Shown here: one piece after another, positions 46,860-58,052 of the stretch
Numbering within the stretch: the stretch's first letter is position 1
Layout of the letters: each line of letters opens with the position of its first letter
Assembly (NCBI GenBank): GCA_029204225.1
Contig: CM055097.1
Location: forward strand, 67,492,972-67,556,971
DNA: 64,000 nucleotides
Reading direction: 5' to 3'
DNA from: Diphasiastrum complanatum
Taxonomy: Eukaryota; Streptophyta; Lycopodiopsida; Lycopodiales; Lycopodiaceae
The notes under the pieces: model-generated
Database searches by the model: none
What the model saw: only the letters and a program-made list of their open reading frames with translations
What the model was told of the DNA's origin: nothing
Made by a program: the position numbers and the translations under genes

Positions 46860-48052
46860 TGTGATGCTACAATTGGAAACACAAATGAAATAGAATGATA
46901 ATTCTCCAAATTAGAGAGCAAGGTAGCTTAATCTCAAAAGTGCTATTTACAATGCAAATACCTCTCCTTTTATGGCAAGGAGGGTCTTCCATAAGTGTCT
47001 ACTAACTTATGGGACTAATCTGTTCCTAGCCTTTCTAGAATTTCTAACTTAGGATTTAGAACTTCAATTTTCTTAACTTAGGACAACTTAAGATAAAATA
47101 TTTCTAATCTTAAGTTTCCTAAGTCTAAGTGAGTGGATTAGTTTTCTTGCTTTCCTAGTTGTGGATTATCTTTCTTGTTTTCTTGTGGATTAATGTAGAA
47201 GCCAGCATTCAAGTAAACTAAATAGGCTGGATCTGTGGTGTGATTCTTGCATATCTCTGTACAATCCAGTTCTTGATGTTCTTGGAATGTCCAAGAATCA
47301 AAAGGTTGGTTGGTTTCTTGATTATTGGACTTCTAACATGCTGTAGATTAGTTTCTTGTTTCTTCTTTTGTCAATTTATGCAAGGTAGCTAAGTGTTAAT
47401 GTAGTGTAGTCTTTGATTTCAGTCAGTTTTAAGTGTAGGTAGCTGTAGAATCTGTAGAACGTTCATTGGTTTGTATGCTGATCTGTGAATGAGCGTTCTT
47501 GGCTTGCATCCATGTAGAATGTAACTGCATTCAAGAGCGACGTCCCTGAGTTGTCCTCTGACAGGCAGGACATAAAGAAACATACTACAACGAAACTTTG
47601 TTTCTTTCTTCCTGGGTTGGCATCGTAAAATCAATCAAGAAACCATCTAACGACTGCCATGAAGCATGATAACAGGCAAAAATGGTTCTGTAAGCAAGAA
47701 GCAGAAAAATAAACAACAGGTCCTCTGGAGCAGGGGATCTGTCAACAAGAATGAATGTTTGAACTCAAATACACTTGAACTACACTCTTGAAAAGATGAA
47801 ATCCTTTAAAACAAGAGATTCTATCAAATTTTGAGTTTTCACAAAAATGCAAAATATTGAACAAATCATAAACTATATGCAAAAGCTAGAATCTTGATAC
47901 ATCTTTTAATAGAATGAAACATCCATTATCATGTGCGATGGAGTCAATGGAGTTGGCGGACTTCAAGGTTATTATTTTTTTTGTAGTATTATGTATAGAT
48001 TTCAAGATGTTCATTACCGAATGGATTTGGACCTGAGGATTAAAATCCAACA
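46860..48052 (-). mobile_element. Copia LTR split by a solo Gypsy LTR
   Basis: On the minus strand the LTR starts TGTTGGATTTTAATCC at 48052, directly after a polypurine tract AAGGGGAAG (48061-48053), and ends GCATCACA at 46860. A CATAAAAG box is at 46974-46967. Positions 47747-47130 are a different LTR inserted within it. It serves as the 3' LTR for the pol at 48200-49880 and as the 5' LTR for the gag at 46438-46859. Confidence 0.7.
47130..47747 (+). mobile_element. Solo Gypsy LTR (618 bp), copy A
   Basis: Runs TGAGTGGATTAG .. GGGGATCTGTCAACA. It is about 95 per cent identical, over its whole length and in inverse orientation, to 56721-57337. Neither a primer-binding site nor a polypurine tract flanks it, so it is a solo LTR. 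Confidence 0.8.
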
Positions 48053-48099
48053 CTTCCCCTTAATGTGGATCCTCAAAAACTTCAATCTTCAATTTTAGA

Positions 48100-49890
48100 A
48101 TGTTGTTAAATCTGATGTGATGATCTTTAGATAATGCTTTGGTGAAGTAATCTGCTGCCATAGAATCTGTGTTGTAGTAAACTAATGATACTTGTCTTGC
48201 ACTTTTTCTCTAAGGTAGTGATACTTGATTTCGATATGCTTACTTCGAGAGTGAAATCTTAGGTTTAGAGATAGTGCTATTGTGCTTTGATTATCACAAC
48301 AAATAGTTGTTGGCTATAACTGAGCAAGGTCGATATTTGCTAGTAGATTCCTCAGCCAAATTGTCTCCTTAGTAGCATTGTGGCAGCTATGTATTCTAAT
48401 TTCGTTGATGATAATGCTACTAAGGTATGTTTTCAGCTGTTCCATGAGATTGCACCTTGATTGATTAAGAATACAAATCCAGAAGTCGATCTTCTGGTGT
48501 CGATATCTCCTGCCCAATTTGCATCTGTATATCCTTCAAGATTGTTGGCAGATTGGTTGTCTCCATAGCAAATGCATAGATATTTTGTTGCTTGGACATA
48601 TTTCATGACTTTTACGAGTGCTTTCCAATGGATTGGTCTTGGATTCAATAGGAATTGGCTAAGTGAACTGATTGAGTATGCAAGATTGGGCCGAGTGCAG
48701 AGCATTGCATACATTAGTGAGCTGACAATGGAGTGAAATGAATACTATTTCATTTTTTCCTTTTCTACCTCGGTCTGAGGACATTGTTCCTTCAATAGTT
48801 TTAGACTAGAGTCTAATGAAAAGAGACTCGATTTGCAATTGGTCATTCCATATTCTTCCAATATGTTAGTGAGATATCGTTGCTGATTGATGTAGATCTG
48901 TCTGTTGAATCGATTTTGATGAATCTGAATGTCGAGACAATTATGGGCTCCATATCAATCATCTTGTATTCCTGAGCTAGCATGCATTTTGTATTTTTCA
49001 AAAGATTCAGATTGTTACTAAATAGTAACATATCATCTACATATAAAGTGTTGATTATAAAAGAAGTTGAAACAGACTTGAAATAAACATTTGAGTCTGC
49101 TGAGTTTGGAATTAAACCATTCTCGATTAGAAATGTATTTATCTTTTGAAACCAGGCTCTTGGTGACTCTTTCAAACCATACAGAGTCTTGTGGATTTTG
49201 CAGACAAGATGTTCCTTATCTTGAGCTAGTATCCCTCTGGTTGAGACATGTAGATCCCCTCTTCAATAGTCTTGTTCAGAAAAGTTGAGAGCTTGAGGAT
49301 CCAATTCTGAGTTAGAGGAGGATCCGTTTCGTCTGATCTCCTCTTGAAGTAGCATCGAGATGACTCTTGATAGAGTGAGATGCTATTAGGTCGAAAAAGT
49401 CATGATCCAGTTTTTGTAGGCTTCAAGTAGACTCGATAGTAGAGTTGTTACTACATCGGAATCTTCAATGACTGAGCCGGTTGCAGTCATCTGCTCCATG
49501 AGATTTTTGAATGTGATGAGATGGTTCGAAACACTATCTACATCAGACATTCTTAATGTGAGGAACTTCTTCCTCAGATGAAGTTTGGATGTAACCTCCC
49601 TGATATCATAGAGGGTTGCTAGGATGTCCCAAGCATCCTTGGCGGTCTGAACAGTTCAAATATGGCTGATTTGAGAGTCTTTAATGTTCAGAGTAATCAA
49701 GGCAAACTCCTTGCCATCCCTTTGTCTCCATTTGGTGATGATGTTTGCATCGACCTCAGGCTTGACCTCTATGCCATCAACGATGTCCCAAAATTCTTTG
49801 GCAAATAGTACGACTTTCATCTTGGACTTCTAGAGATGGTAGTTCTTTCCATCGAGTTTTCCATGCTCAACAAGTCCACAAACGACGACA
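48100..49890 (-). pseudogene. Copia gag fused to RT and RNase H, with 3' polypurine tract
   Basis: 49890-49300 reads as gag (KLDGKNYHL, KEFWDIVDGIEVKP, AWDILATLYDIREV, LLSSLLEAYKNW). Then, without protease or integrase, RT appears from about 49240 (ESPRAWFQKINTFLIENG, LYVDDMLLFSN with the catalytic pair) and RNase H at 48714-48480 (CTRPNLAYSISSLSQFLLNP, GYTDANWAGD..RRSTSGFVF). Stops interrupt both. The polypurine tract and LTR follow. Confidence 0.85.
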
Positions 49891-49892
49891 AA

Positions 49893-50140
49893 AAACATGG
49901 CATGATCGATCATTGAAACTTAGAGATTTCCAGGTGGGTGATAAGGTCCTACTATACCAGGCCAAAGCCTTCAAAGACAAACTGAAATTTTCAGGCCAAG
50001 GACCTTACGTCATAATAAAAATCTTTGCCTCTGGATATGTTCAACTCCAAACCCTTCAAGGTGATGTCTTCGACACTGTGTTCAATGGGAATCGACTGAG
50101 AAAGTACAACGAACCATGCTTTTATCTTCATATGTATTAG
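49893..50140 (+). pseudogene. Gypsy integrase C-terminal fragment
   Basis: Reads RDFQVGDKVLLYQAKAF, GQGPYVIIKIF and VFNGNRLRKYNEP, the C-terminal barrel of plant Gypsy (Athila/Tat-like) integrase, ending with a stop at 50140. The catalytic core lies outside this copy, replaced by the Copia gag. Confidence 0.8.
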
Positions 50141-50816
50141 CTGCTTTTTCTCTACTATTTATCTTTTTTTTTTTCTCCTTTTTTATTATTTATATGCCAT
50201 TTTGACAACATTTTTTGTTGTGATTTGTTATTCCACCCATCAAGATACTATCAGATCAGGTGTACCAACAGTCTTCTCTAAGAACCACAAAAGTCATTAG
50301 TTTCAGACAAAATTTTTTCACATCATCTCAGATAGAATTCGTCTAATCCCTTTCTTACAGAGAACGATTTATTTTTGGCCTCCGCGAATTCTGTCTCAGA
50401 AGAAAAATGTCAAAAAAAAAAAATGGAGTTTTCTTCATCAGATATCCATGCTTAGAATTCGCCGACAATTTATGGAGGCTCAAATTAATCCTCATGATTT
50501 CTCTATTACCTCCGCGAATTCTGATCAGATACATTTTTGCACTATTAGACATTTTCTCTCTTTTGGCAAACACAAATCAACTTACAGCAATTCGCGGGCC
50601 CTCAGACTGATGCCTCAAAATTCGCGACCATCACTACCAAATCGTGGACACCAAGGACAATTTTTGGGTGAAGTTGCGAATTCTTGCCCAAAAAAGTCTA
50701 TATATAGGTCTCCACCCTCTCTCTACGAGTTCATTTTAGATTGCTGCTCTCGAGTTCATGCCAAATTCTTTTCAAAATTTTCAAAATTCTCAGAGCAATT
50801 TAAAATCACCACTGCC
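50141..50816 (+). promoter_or_regulatory. LTR-like promoter region with TATATATAGG
   Basis: AT-rich sequence contains a TCTATATATAGG box (50697-50708) followed by pyrimidine-rich DNA 110 bp before the ATG of the ORF chain. Several AATTCGC(C/G) motifs recur between 50385 and 50690. The TATA-pyrimidine arrangement is typical of an LTR, but LTR ends were not identified. Confidence 0.4.
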
Positions 50817-52935
50817 ATGGCTTCCCATGATTCCTCACTGAGCTTGCATCGCCGTAAACCCCCTCATCCTTATTCAAGGGAGATAATCATGATCTCTCTT
50901 AAGAATTACACCGAGCAGCTCACATTGGCCAAGGATATCCTCACCAATCTTGGCTCTGATCTAACACTTTTCCGGGACCAGTAGAGCGAGAGCCTCATCC
51001 GAGCAGCCTACTCAACCTATTCGGATGAGTTCCAAACTTTCCGGCTTATACAACCAAGACTGGTAGTTATTCTATTATCAACGTCTCTCCGGGGGATCTT
51101 CAGAGTGTCGACTTTTCTAATCTCGGAGAGAGAATCCATGGCAAGGGCACCAACTATAATGCCAAGTACTTCACCAAGTTTCTGACAGACGAGGGCAAAA
51201 CCATTGCCCAAACCAACAACGGGATCGCTATCCGACTCATCATGGATCTCCATCTATGGGCCGCCTCAGAGATCACCGTCACCATGGCTGCAGTACATAC
51301 CACCAAGATGGATCGCATCCCACCAAGCGATCTCTTCTCTCTAACCCTCACCATGGACGACCCCACTCAAAATTATAAGTGGGCTGAGAAGGTAGCGGAG
51401 AAGTTGTGCGGAGCCCTGAAAGCCCGCAAATCAACTACCAAATGTGGGTATCTCCTCCACATGTTGGTCACCAAGCAATTGGGGTCTAAGGCAGCGGCTG
51501 CCATCAAGGAGCTGGATGTTGTTTATCCAAGCACAAAAAAGCGAGCCACCCCCCAACTGACAGCAAAACCAGTCTCACCAGCCCCACCTACTAAGAAGCA
51601 AAAAGGGAAGTCAGTCAACACAGAAGCAGATGTCCCACATAACATTCTATCCAGCGACATCGAGGTAGAATATGCTAAATCCGGAGGAAGCCTTAAACCA
51701 TCTTAGGTCCCAAAGGAGGTCCTAGAATAGCAGGCGACCTTACTTCACCAGGCCCAACAATGCCGACAAGTAGTAGCAGCAGTAGCAGGCAGCTCCGAAA
51801 TGGCAAGCACTTCTGGCTCTGATCCTATGGGCATGATTTCTTCCACACAGACAATCTCCTCTCCATCACTTGCTCTCACAATCCCACCACCACCCCCACC
51901 ATTTACTGTCACCTCCACACCCTCACTAACTCTCAACACGGGCTTCCCTTCCACACTTCCACAAAAGCCCTCGACTGTACAAATCTCCACCCTACTTGAC
52001 TCCACAGTCAACGTAGATGATTTTGCCTTACAATTACTAACTGCACTCCCATCAACCACTGTCACCACTAACCCAATCCCACAATCTCCGCCACGTAGTC
52101 TCTCCCCACCCCTCAATCCACAATCACGCCTCCCTGTCTTTCCTACACCTCTGTCTAGCCCTACTCCTAATTTTCTACCATTTAACCCCATGCCGTATTT
52201 TAACTACACACGCAACCTCCTTGACATCGGTCCTTGGGAGCAGCTACCCCTTACAGCCCAAAAAGCGGTATGGTTGGTGAATGAGCTCCAATACAATATA
52301 TTCGGCACCCTAGGGGGACAACACACTATGCGGCAATTCGATGATGGTGCTATGGCGGGTCTTTAGAAAGAAAAAACAAGGCTGGAGGAGGAAACCAAAC
52401 AACAATAGTTGTAGATCCAGAACCTCACGAATCACAATCAACAACAGCAGCATATGCTAATCCATCTCCAGACCAGCTCCAACTGAAGGTATCCAACATG
52501 CAGCAAACCATCGATACCCTCAAAGCCGAGAAGGATGAGGCTGTAGCAGATTCACAAGCAGCACGTTCCGCTATGAAGGAACAATTGAAAATGGTGGACT
52601 TCAATGACTTCGCACCACCAGCTATCCCTGAGGGAACTGCCATTCCAGTGGTGGCCTATCAAACGCTGGCCCAAAAGCTGAAAGCCACGACGGAGCGACA
52701 CGCAAAATTACAACAATCATACATTGCTTTCGTCGAGGCCCTAAACCAACACATAGCCACCCTGGAAGAACGCTTAGAGGCTGCTGCCCAGTCGACACCG
52801 TCGGTTCATGCAGAGCACGTCCAATTTCATGATTCGGGGCACCACTTTGATGGACCTGATGGTGGAGATGGCGCAGGATTTCAACAGCTTCCTCTTGCAA
52901 CTCAAGGCTCCACATTTCAAAGCCAATTGTCATGA
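50817..52935 (+). pseudogene. Unrecognised interrupted ORF chain, about 700 residues
   Basis: The ATG at 50817 (MASHDSSLSLHRRKPPH) runs to TAG at 50984. A shifted frame then continues through DLQSVDFSNLGERIHGKGTN and LWAASEITVTMAAVHTT to 51706 and, past two in-frame TAGs, through a Pro/Thr/Ser-rich segment (about 51830-52200) to TAG at 52366. After a further shift comes a coiled-coil segment (QQTIDTLKAEKDEAVADSQA.., HIATLEERLEAAAQ) to 52935. The N-terminal alpha/beta-looking part, proline-rich middle and coiled-coil C-terminus match no gag, pol or env I know. It lies between a Gypsy integrase tail and a Gypsy gag, so it may be an extra ORF of a plant Gypsy lineage. Confidence 0.6.
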
Positions 52936-52939
52936 TTGG

Positions 52940-54072
52940 GGTACTTCTTCTGATTGAGTCTCCTTGGATTACCCATCTGTCTTCTTAGCCTTGTCATTGT
53001 CGACTTTGGGTTTGTGACCTTGGTTGTCGATCTTGTTGGTGTTGTTGTAGGTAGCGTAATTGCTCCAGTGGATCCAGGCAGATCCACTCTCTCCCCCCCA
53101 AAAAATCTGCTGGTGGGGATGTTGCTGGTGATTGTTCATGCTCAGGATTGGATCGACATGTGGAACACGTAGTTGAAACTCGTTGAACATGCGACTTGAC
53201 TAAAGATTGAACAAATTTTAACTAAACTTGTTTCGATCTTGCTGTAGTTGACTCAAAGAATAATATGGCAATGAGGTGCAGGAATCAACTCTAACTTGTC
53301 ATGGATTTTTCATATTTCTCAAAAATTTGAAACTGCTGTACAAGGGAATCTGAAGATGGATAGATGAGTGAAAATGTGTTTTGGAGATGCTCTATAGAAG
53401 ACTCTCGTGCAGTAGCTATTCCTCATGCAAAAATTAGTCACACAAAATAGTTGAAGAGAAACAAAGGAATAACAAACGTTACAGATAGTAAGAACTGTAT
53501 AGCACTTGTCGAACAAAACTTCCATTCATCAACATTGATAATGTACCTTGATAGTTGCAATATTTCAGGTGTTTTGTAGAGTAATGTGACTTACTCTGAC
53601 ATGCCCTTGTCAAAACAAGACAGGGTTGGTGACACTAAAATCTATCATGATGGATAACAGATGTTGTAAGATATAGTGTGAGATGCAGGTATGGGTGAGG
53701 TACTATGTCCTGAGGACCTCGTCGAACAAGAGATTCAGAACCAAATCTCTAAGTGGATTTCCAAATCCTAGATTTATTGTGTATTGGCACATTGGAAATC
53801 TTATTTGCATGTAGAAAGACAATTAGATTTGAGGTTGTAGAAGGGGAGAAAAACTATCAATTCCCCGTGGAGGTTGCTCTTGGTTGGACATTGTAGCAGA
53901 TGACAGAATATCGATTTTACTTTCTTTCGACAAGGAATCATTTCAGATTGTCTTTTTGCATTATGGTACTGGCGTATTGGACGGTGATGTAGAAGTTTAC
54001 AAGAAACTTCTCGATCGAGCAGCAGGTTTAAATGTTGGTTGCTATGGTGCTCATGTTGTTGTCGTGAAGATC
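52940..54072. other. No recognisable gene
   Basis: Sequence between the ORF chain and the Gypsy gag. 52970-53190 (minus strand) looks like a His/Asn/Gln-rich piece of coding DNA without family resemblance. The rest is ordinary AT-rich DNA. Confidence 0.45.
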
Positions 54073-55424
54073 CTATTGTGATTCATAACTGACGTGATGG
54101 GCAGGTATGATCTTAGCGTGTTGCTTTGGACAGTCTTTGAAACCGTGTTTTCTTATACAGTCGGGACACTCAGGACGGTACTTGGTCTTGACTAGACAAT
54201 CAACCATGAAGTGGCCAGTTTCACCACAGATGAAGCATCTGGTGTGCAGTGGCCCTTGTATAACTGCATAGCCATCTTGTATGGCTAGTGGGTCTGGACT
54301 TTCTGATGGATAGTCAGGATAAGACAAGACATTTCCAGATTGGGATGGGTGTTCTTCATATTGTTGAACTATATGTGCTTGGATAGGTCGATATGAAGGA
54401 CAAGCATCAACAGGATGCGCAGCCCGACAATGTGGGCACCATATTGTTTTTCGTCTATAAGGTACCTGTGCAGGGTTTGACTGACCAGACATACTGCTTT
54501 GGATAGACTTCATAGTAGCTTGAAACTCATTGGTGAGTTTCTCCATCTGTAGTTGATGTTGCTTATTAAGCAACTCCAATTGGGATTTCCAAAGCTGATC
54601 TTGGGTGTCCTCGATCGGCTTTGACTCATGGACAGGAGCACTTGGTGCTCGTCTTTCCCTAGATTCGTCAATATCTGGTCCTTCATCTTCTTCCTTGATG
54701 GCATCAGACATAGCTAGCTTTAGGCTCGTATATTCATCATTGGATTTAAGCTCGCATCTAATCCATCTTGGAAGGCCAGCTAAGAACCAGATGATGAGCA
54801 TCTGTTCAAAGGGCTGTTCTTGTACTTGACTTTTGAGACGTTTGAAACGCTCAATATAGTCTCGTACTCGTTCGTCTTTTGTCATTTTGATATTACTTAG
54901 CTTGACAAAAGGGCTTTCTATCAAGCGAAATGGCTTGAAGCGTTTGATAAAGGCCTCCTTCAAGAGTGACCAATCACGTTTATCTTCACGATCAAGGTTA
55001 AAAAACCAGGCTCGTGCTCGATCGATCATGGTCATTGAGAAGAGTTGAATCATGGCGCCGGGTGATGTCTCGCCATATACATCACATGCATTCTCAAAGA
55101 TTTGCAAAAATCTTTGAGAGTCCGAACTACCGTCAAACTTTGGTAGATCTAGCTTGGGAGTACGTCTTTCAAGATGAGTTCTGTGGGTAGCAGGGACTCC
55201 ATTAAGGTTGGTTCTGGCCTGTGAGAGGTCAGCAGCATAAAAACAGGGTCGTGCGCGTGAAGACTCGGCTCTATCAGGTTCTTGTCCATTGAATGGGTTT
55301 GTGGATGGCTCTTGGAGTTCGGCTCTGATTCGGTAGAACCTATGACGTCTGATCTGTTTAGCTTCAGGGGACCTGATCTCATATGGATAATTGTCTGGGA
55401 CTTAGGATCGTTTTGTTGGTCCAT
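54073..55424 (-). pseudogene. Gypsy gag with three zinc-knuckle-like motifs
   Basis: A leader-proximal part (55424-55149, from MDQQNDPKSQ) is joined, through a frame change near 55130, to a 344-codon open frame. It contains the Retrotrans_gag core (IDRARAWFFNLD, AFIKRFKPFRL, YIERFKRLKSQV, WFLAGLP), a Q-rich coiled stretch (LLNKQHQLQMEKL), and three Cys-rich motifs: CPHCRAAHPVDAC, CFICGETGHFMVDC and CPDCIRKHGFKDC. The last motifs precede where protease would be, but the frame ends in a stop at 54073. Related to the remnant at 3560-4495. Confidence 0.85.
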
Positions 55425-55639
55425 TGGGTATTGGGGTATGAGTTGTTGGTGTTTTTGGATTTTATAGGGTTTTTGGTGTTTTCGATTTTTTAGGTTTTCT
55501 GGTGTTTTTTGGATTTTTTAGGGTGTTGAAGGAAGTGAAGGTGGACACTCAGTATAAAAAGGGCTTTCTATTGGTATGAGTGTTGTTTTTTGAAAAAAAA
55601 AAATTGGTATTCATGCTCTTTTTTTTTTTTCAGTCTCGA

Positions 55640-56480
55640 AGGTGTTGGGAAGATGGTGGTCCGGTCGAAATGGCAATCAGAGGTGTTGATCAAAAGTTAT
55701 GGTCCGGTCGAGATTGGGTGTTAATTGCTGCGGTCGAGATTTGATCTGCTTGCTCCGGTTGAGATCTGATCGAACACTTCGGCCGAGACTTCAGTGGTAC
55801 TTTGGTCGAGATCGCAGGGAGCACTTCGGTTGAGACCTCAGGGAGCACTTCGGTCGAGACTCCAGCAATACTTCGGTCGAGATCTCAGGGAGCACTTCGG
55901 TGGAGACCTCAGGGATCACTTCGGTCGAGACTCCAGCGATACTTCGGTCTAGACCTCAGGGAGCACTTCAGTCAAAATTGCTCCGGTCGAGATCACTTCT
56001 GTTCCGGTCGAGATCTGAGCGGCCACTTCGGTCGAGATTTCAGCGAGCAGTTCGGCTCCGATCGAGGTCTGAGCGGCCACTTCGATCAAGATTTCAGCGA
56101 GCGCTTCGGTCGAGATTTCAGCGAGCTCTTCGGTCGAGATTTCAGCGAGCACTTTGGCTGAGATTCCAGCGAGTGCTTCGGTTGAGATCTCGGCGAACAC
56201 TTCGGCTGAGATTCCAGCGAGTGCTTCGGTCGAGATTTAAGATGGGCCTTCGGTTGAGAGTTTATTGAGGTCTCTGGTTGAGATTTGAAGCTGGTGCTTC
56301 GGTTGAGATTTCATAGAGAGCTCCGGTTCAGAATTGACAAAGGCCTCCAGTTGAGATTTTACAGAGAGCTTCGGTTGAGATTTAAAGCATGAGCTCCGGT
56401 TGAGCTGTGAGCTGTGAGCCGGAGCTCCGATTGACAGTCGAAGCTGGGCTCCGGTTGAGATTTCAGCGTGTAGAACGAGA
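55640..56480. repeat. Minisatellite of 24-33-bp units, CTTCGGTCGAGATTTCAGCG
   Basis: More than 25 consecutive variants of (C/G)(C/T)TTCGGT(C/T)GAGA(T/C)(T/C)(T/C)CAG(C/G)GAGCA cover about 840 bp. Most unit lengths are multiples of three, so several frames are open through part of the array, giving a GRDFSEHF-type repeat on the plus strand. It lies in the untranslated leader between the primer-binding site and gag of the minus-strand Gypsy element. Confidence 0.93.
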
Positions 56481-56702
56481 GGAGCGTGAGCTGGAATAGA
56501 ATCGAATCCAGGTTTGTGAGTGTGTTTGTTGACAAGTGATTGGTGAGGCTAACAGCTCGTGGATTTAGGAATGATGGAGCCAACAATGTGGCTCTGGTCA
56601 GTGTGTAGAAACTCAGATTTGTTTAAAGAATTGGAATGTTGTTGCAGGGATCTGAACGTGGACAAGGTTGCGAGATTCTGATGTAGAATGTGTTGGAGTT
56701 CA

Positions 56703-56720
56703 ATGGGCAACGGTGTCAAA
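56703..56720 (-). other. Gypsy primer-binding site
   Basis: The minus strand reads TTTGACACCGTTGCCCAT right after the LTR end TCAACA, a variant of the TTTGGCGCCGTTGCC-type site of plant Gypsy elements. Confidence 0.65.
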
Positions 56721-57337
56721 TGTTGACAGATCCCCTGCTCCAGAGGACTTGTTGTTTATTTTTCTGCTTCTTGCTTACAGAACCATTTCTGCCTGTTATC
56801 AGGCTTCATGGCAGTCGTTAGATGGTTTCTTGATTGATTTTACGATGCCAACCCAGGTAGAAAGAAACAAAGTTTCGTTGTAGTATGTTTCTTTATGTCC
56901 TACTTGTCAGAGGACAACTCAACGACGTCGCTCTTGAATGCACTTACATTCTACATGGATGCAAGCCGAGAACGCTCATTCACAGATCAGCATACAAACC
57001 AATGAACGTTCTACAGATTCTACAGCTACCTACACTTAAAACGGACTGAGATAAAAGCCTACACTACATTAACACTAGCTACCTTGCATAAATTGACAAA
57101 ACAAGAAACAAGAAACTAATCTACAGCATGTTAGAAGTCCAAGAATCAAGAAGCCAACCAACCTTTTGATTCTTGGACATTCCAAGAACATCAAGAACTG
57201 GATTGTACAGAGATATGCAAGAATCACACCACAGATCCAGCCTATTTAGTTTACTTGAATGCTGGCTTCTACATTAATCCACAAGAAAACAAGAAAGGTA
57301 ATCCACAACTAGGAAAGCAAGAAAACTTATCCACTCT
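56721..57337 (-). mobile_element. 5' LTR of the minus-strand Gypsy element, copy B
   Basis: Starts (plus strand) TGTTGACAGATCCCC and ends next to TAGAGTGG. Near-identical, in inverse orientation, to the solo LTR at 47130-47747. With the primer-binding site, minisatellite leader and gag below it, it defines the 5' end of one Gypsy copy. Confidence 0.8.
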
Positions 57338-58050
57338 AAATCCACAACCACACACAATATGAATGGAAGGGCATGATCATAGGAGCATCACTCAAGAAAA
57401 CCATCATAATCAAGGAGCTTAGTGTAGCATCAAACTCATAAAAAATCTTCTTATTAAGCATGGAGTAGATACAATGCAAAAGCTTCTCTTCACAAAGAGG
57501 GAGTCTCTTAAATAAGCAAGAGATCTCCTTAGGTGGCATCCTAGTGGAATTTCCACATTTCACAAATTATAAATGGAATAATGCTCTCCACTAGAAGTCA
57601 CCATCAAAAGGTGGCTCACTCTACTTTCTTTAAGAGAGGTCTACTTGCATTTATTACATTTGCTTAGAAATACTAGTTCCTACATGGTCATTCCATCTTT
57701 CGGGATTCACCATGAGGCTTACACAGTTCTTGCATGTCTTTCCTAGCAAGTATTTCTCGGCTCTCATACTCGGCTCTCAGTCTTCATTAGTCTCGTCTTA
57801 TCAGAGACCTCCTCGGTCTAAGGTGAGAGGTGCTCTTGAGTTGCTATGTCCGAGTATATTGGGGATTTGTCAGAATCAGCCAACAAGTGTATTTGAGTTC
57901 AAACATTCATTCTATTGTAGGTTGATCAAGTGTGATCAAGTTTCAATCATTTCTATGTGCTAGATTTGCTAGTAGAGAGGAAAAGAGAGATAGGTTCCAA
58001 ATCTTTGTGATTTTTTATTGCGAACATTTGTTGATTTCTTTGTGATTTCT
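57338..58050 (+). mobile_element. LTR and leader of the following Copia copy (probable)
   Basis: Precedes a Copia gag. The stretch around 57885-57915 (AAGTGTATTTGAGTTCAAAC...) also occurs, inverted, at about 47745-47775 within the Copia LTR there, so the two LTRs are related. Ends not identified. Confidence 0.4.
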
Positions 58051-58052
58051 TC

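Noticed and set aside
50817-52414. Genetic code with TAG read as Gln
   Set aside because: The host NLP gene uses CAG normally and ends in TAA, and other remnants in the window contain TAA and TGA stops. Decay of CAG codons explains the TAGs.
55802-56268. Plus-strand repeat protein (GRDFSEHF units)
   Set aside because: It results from the minisatellite unit length being a multiple of three. It lies antisense in the leader of a Gypsy element.
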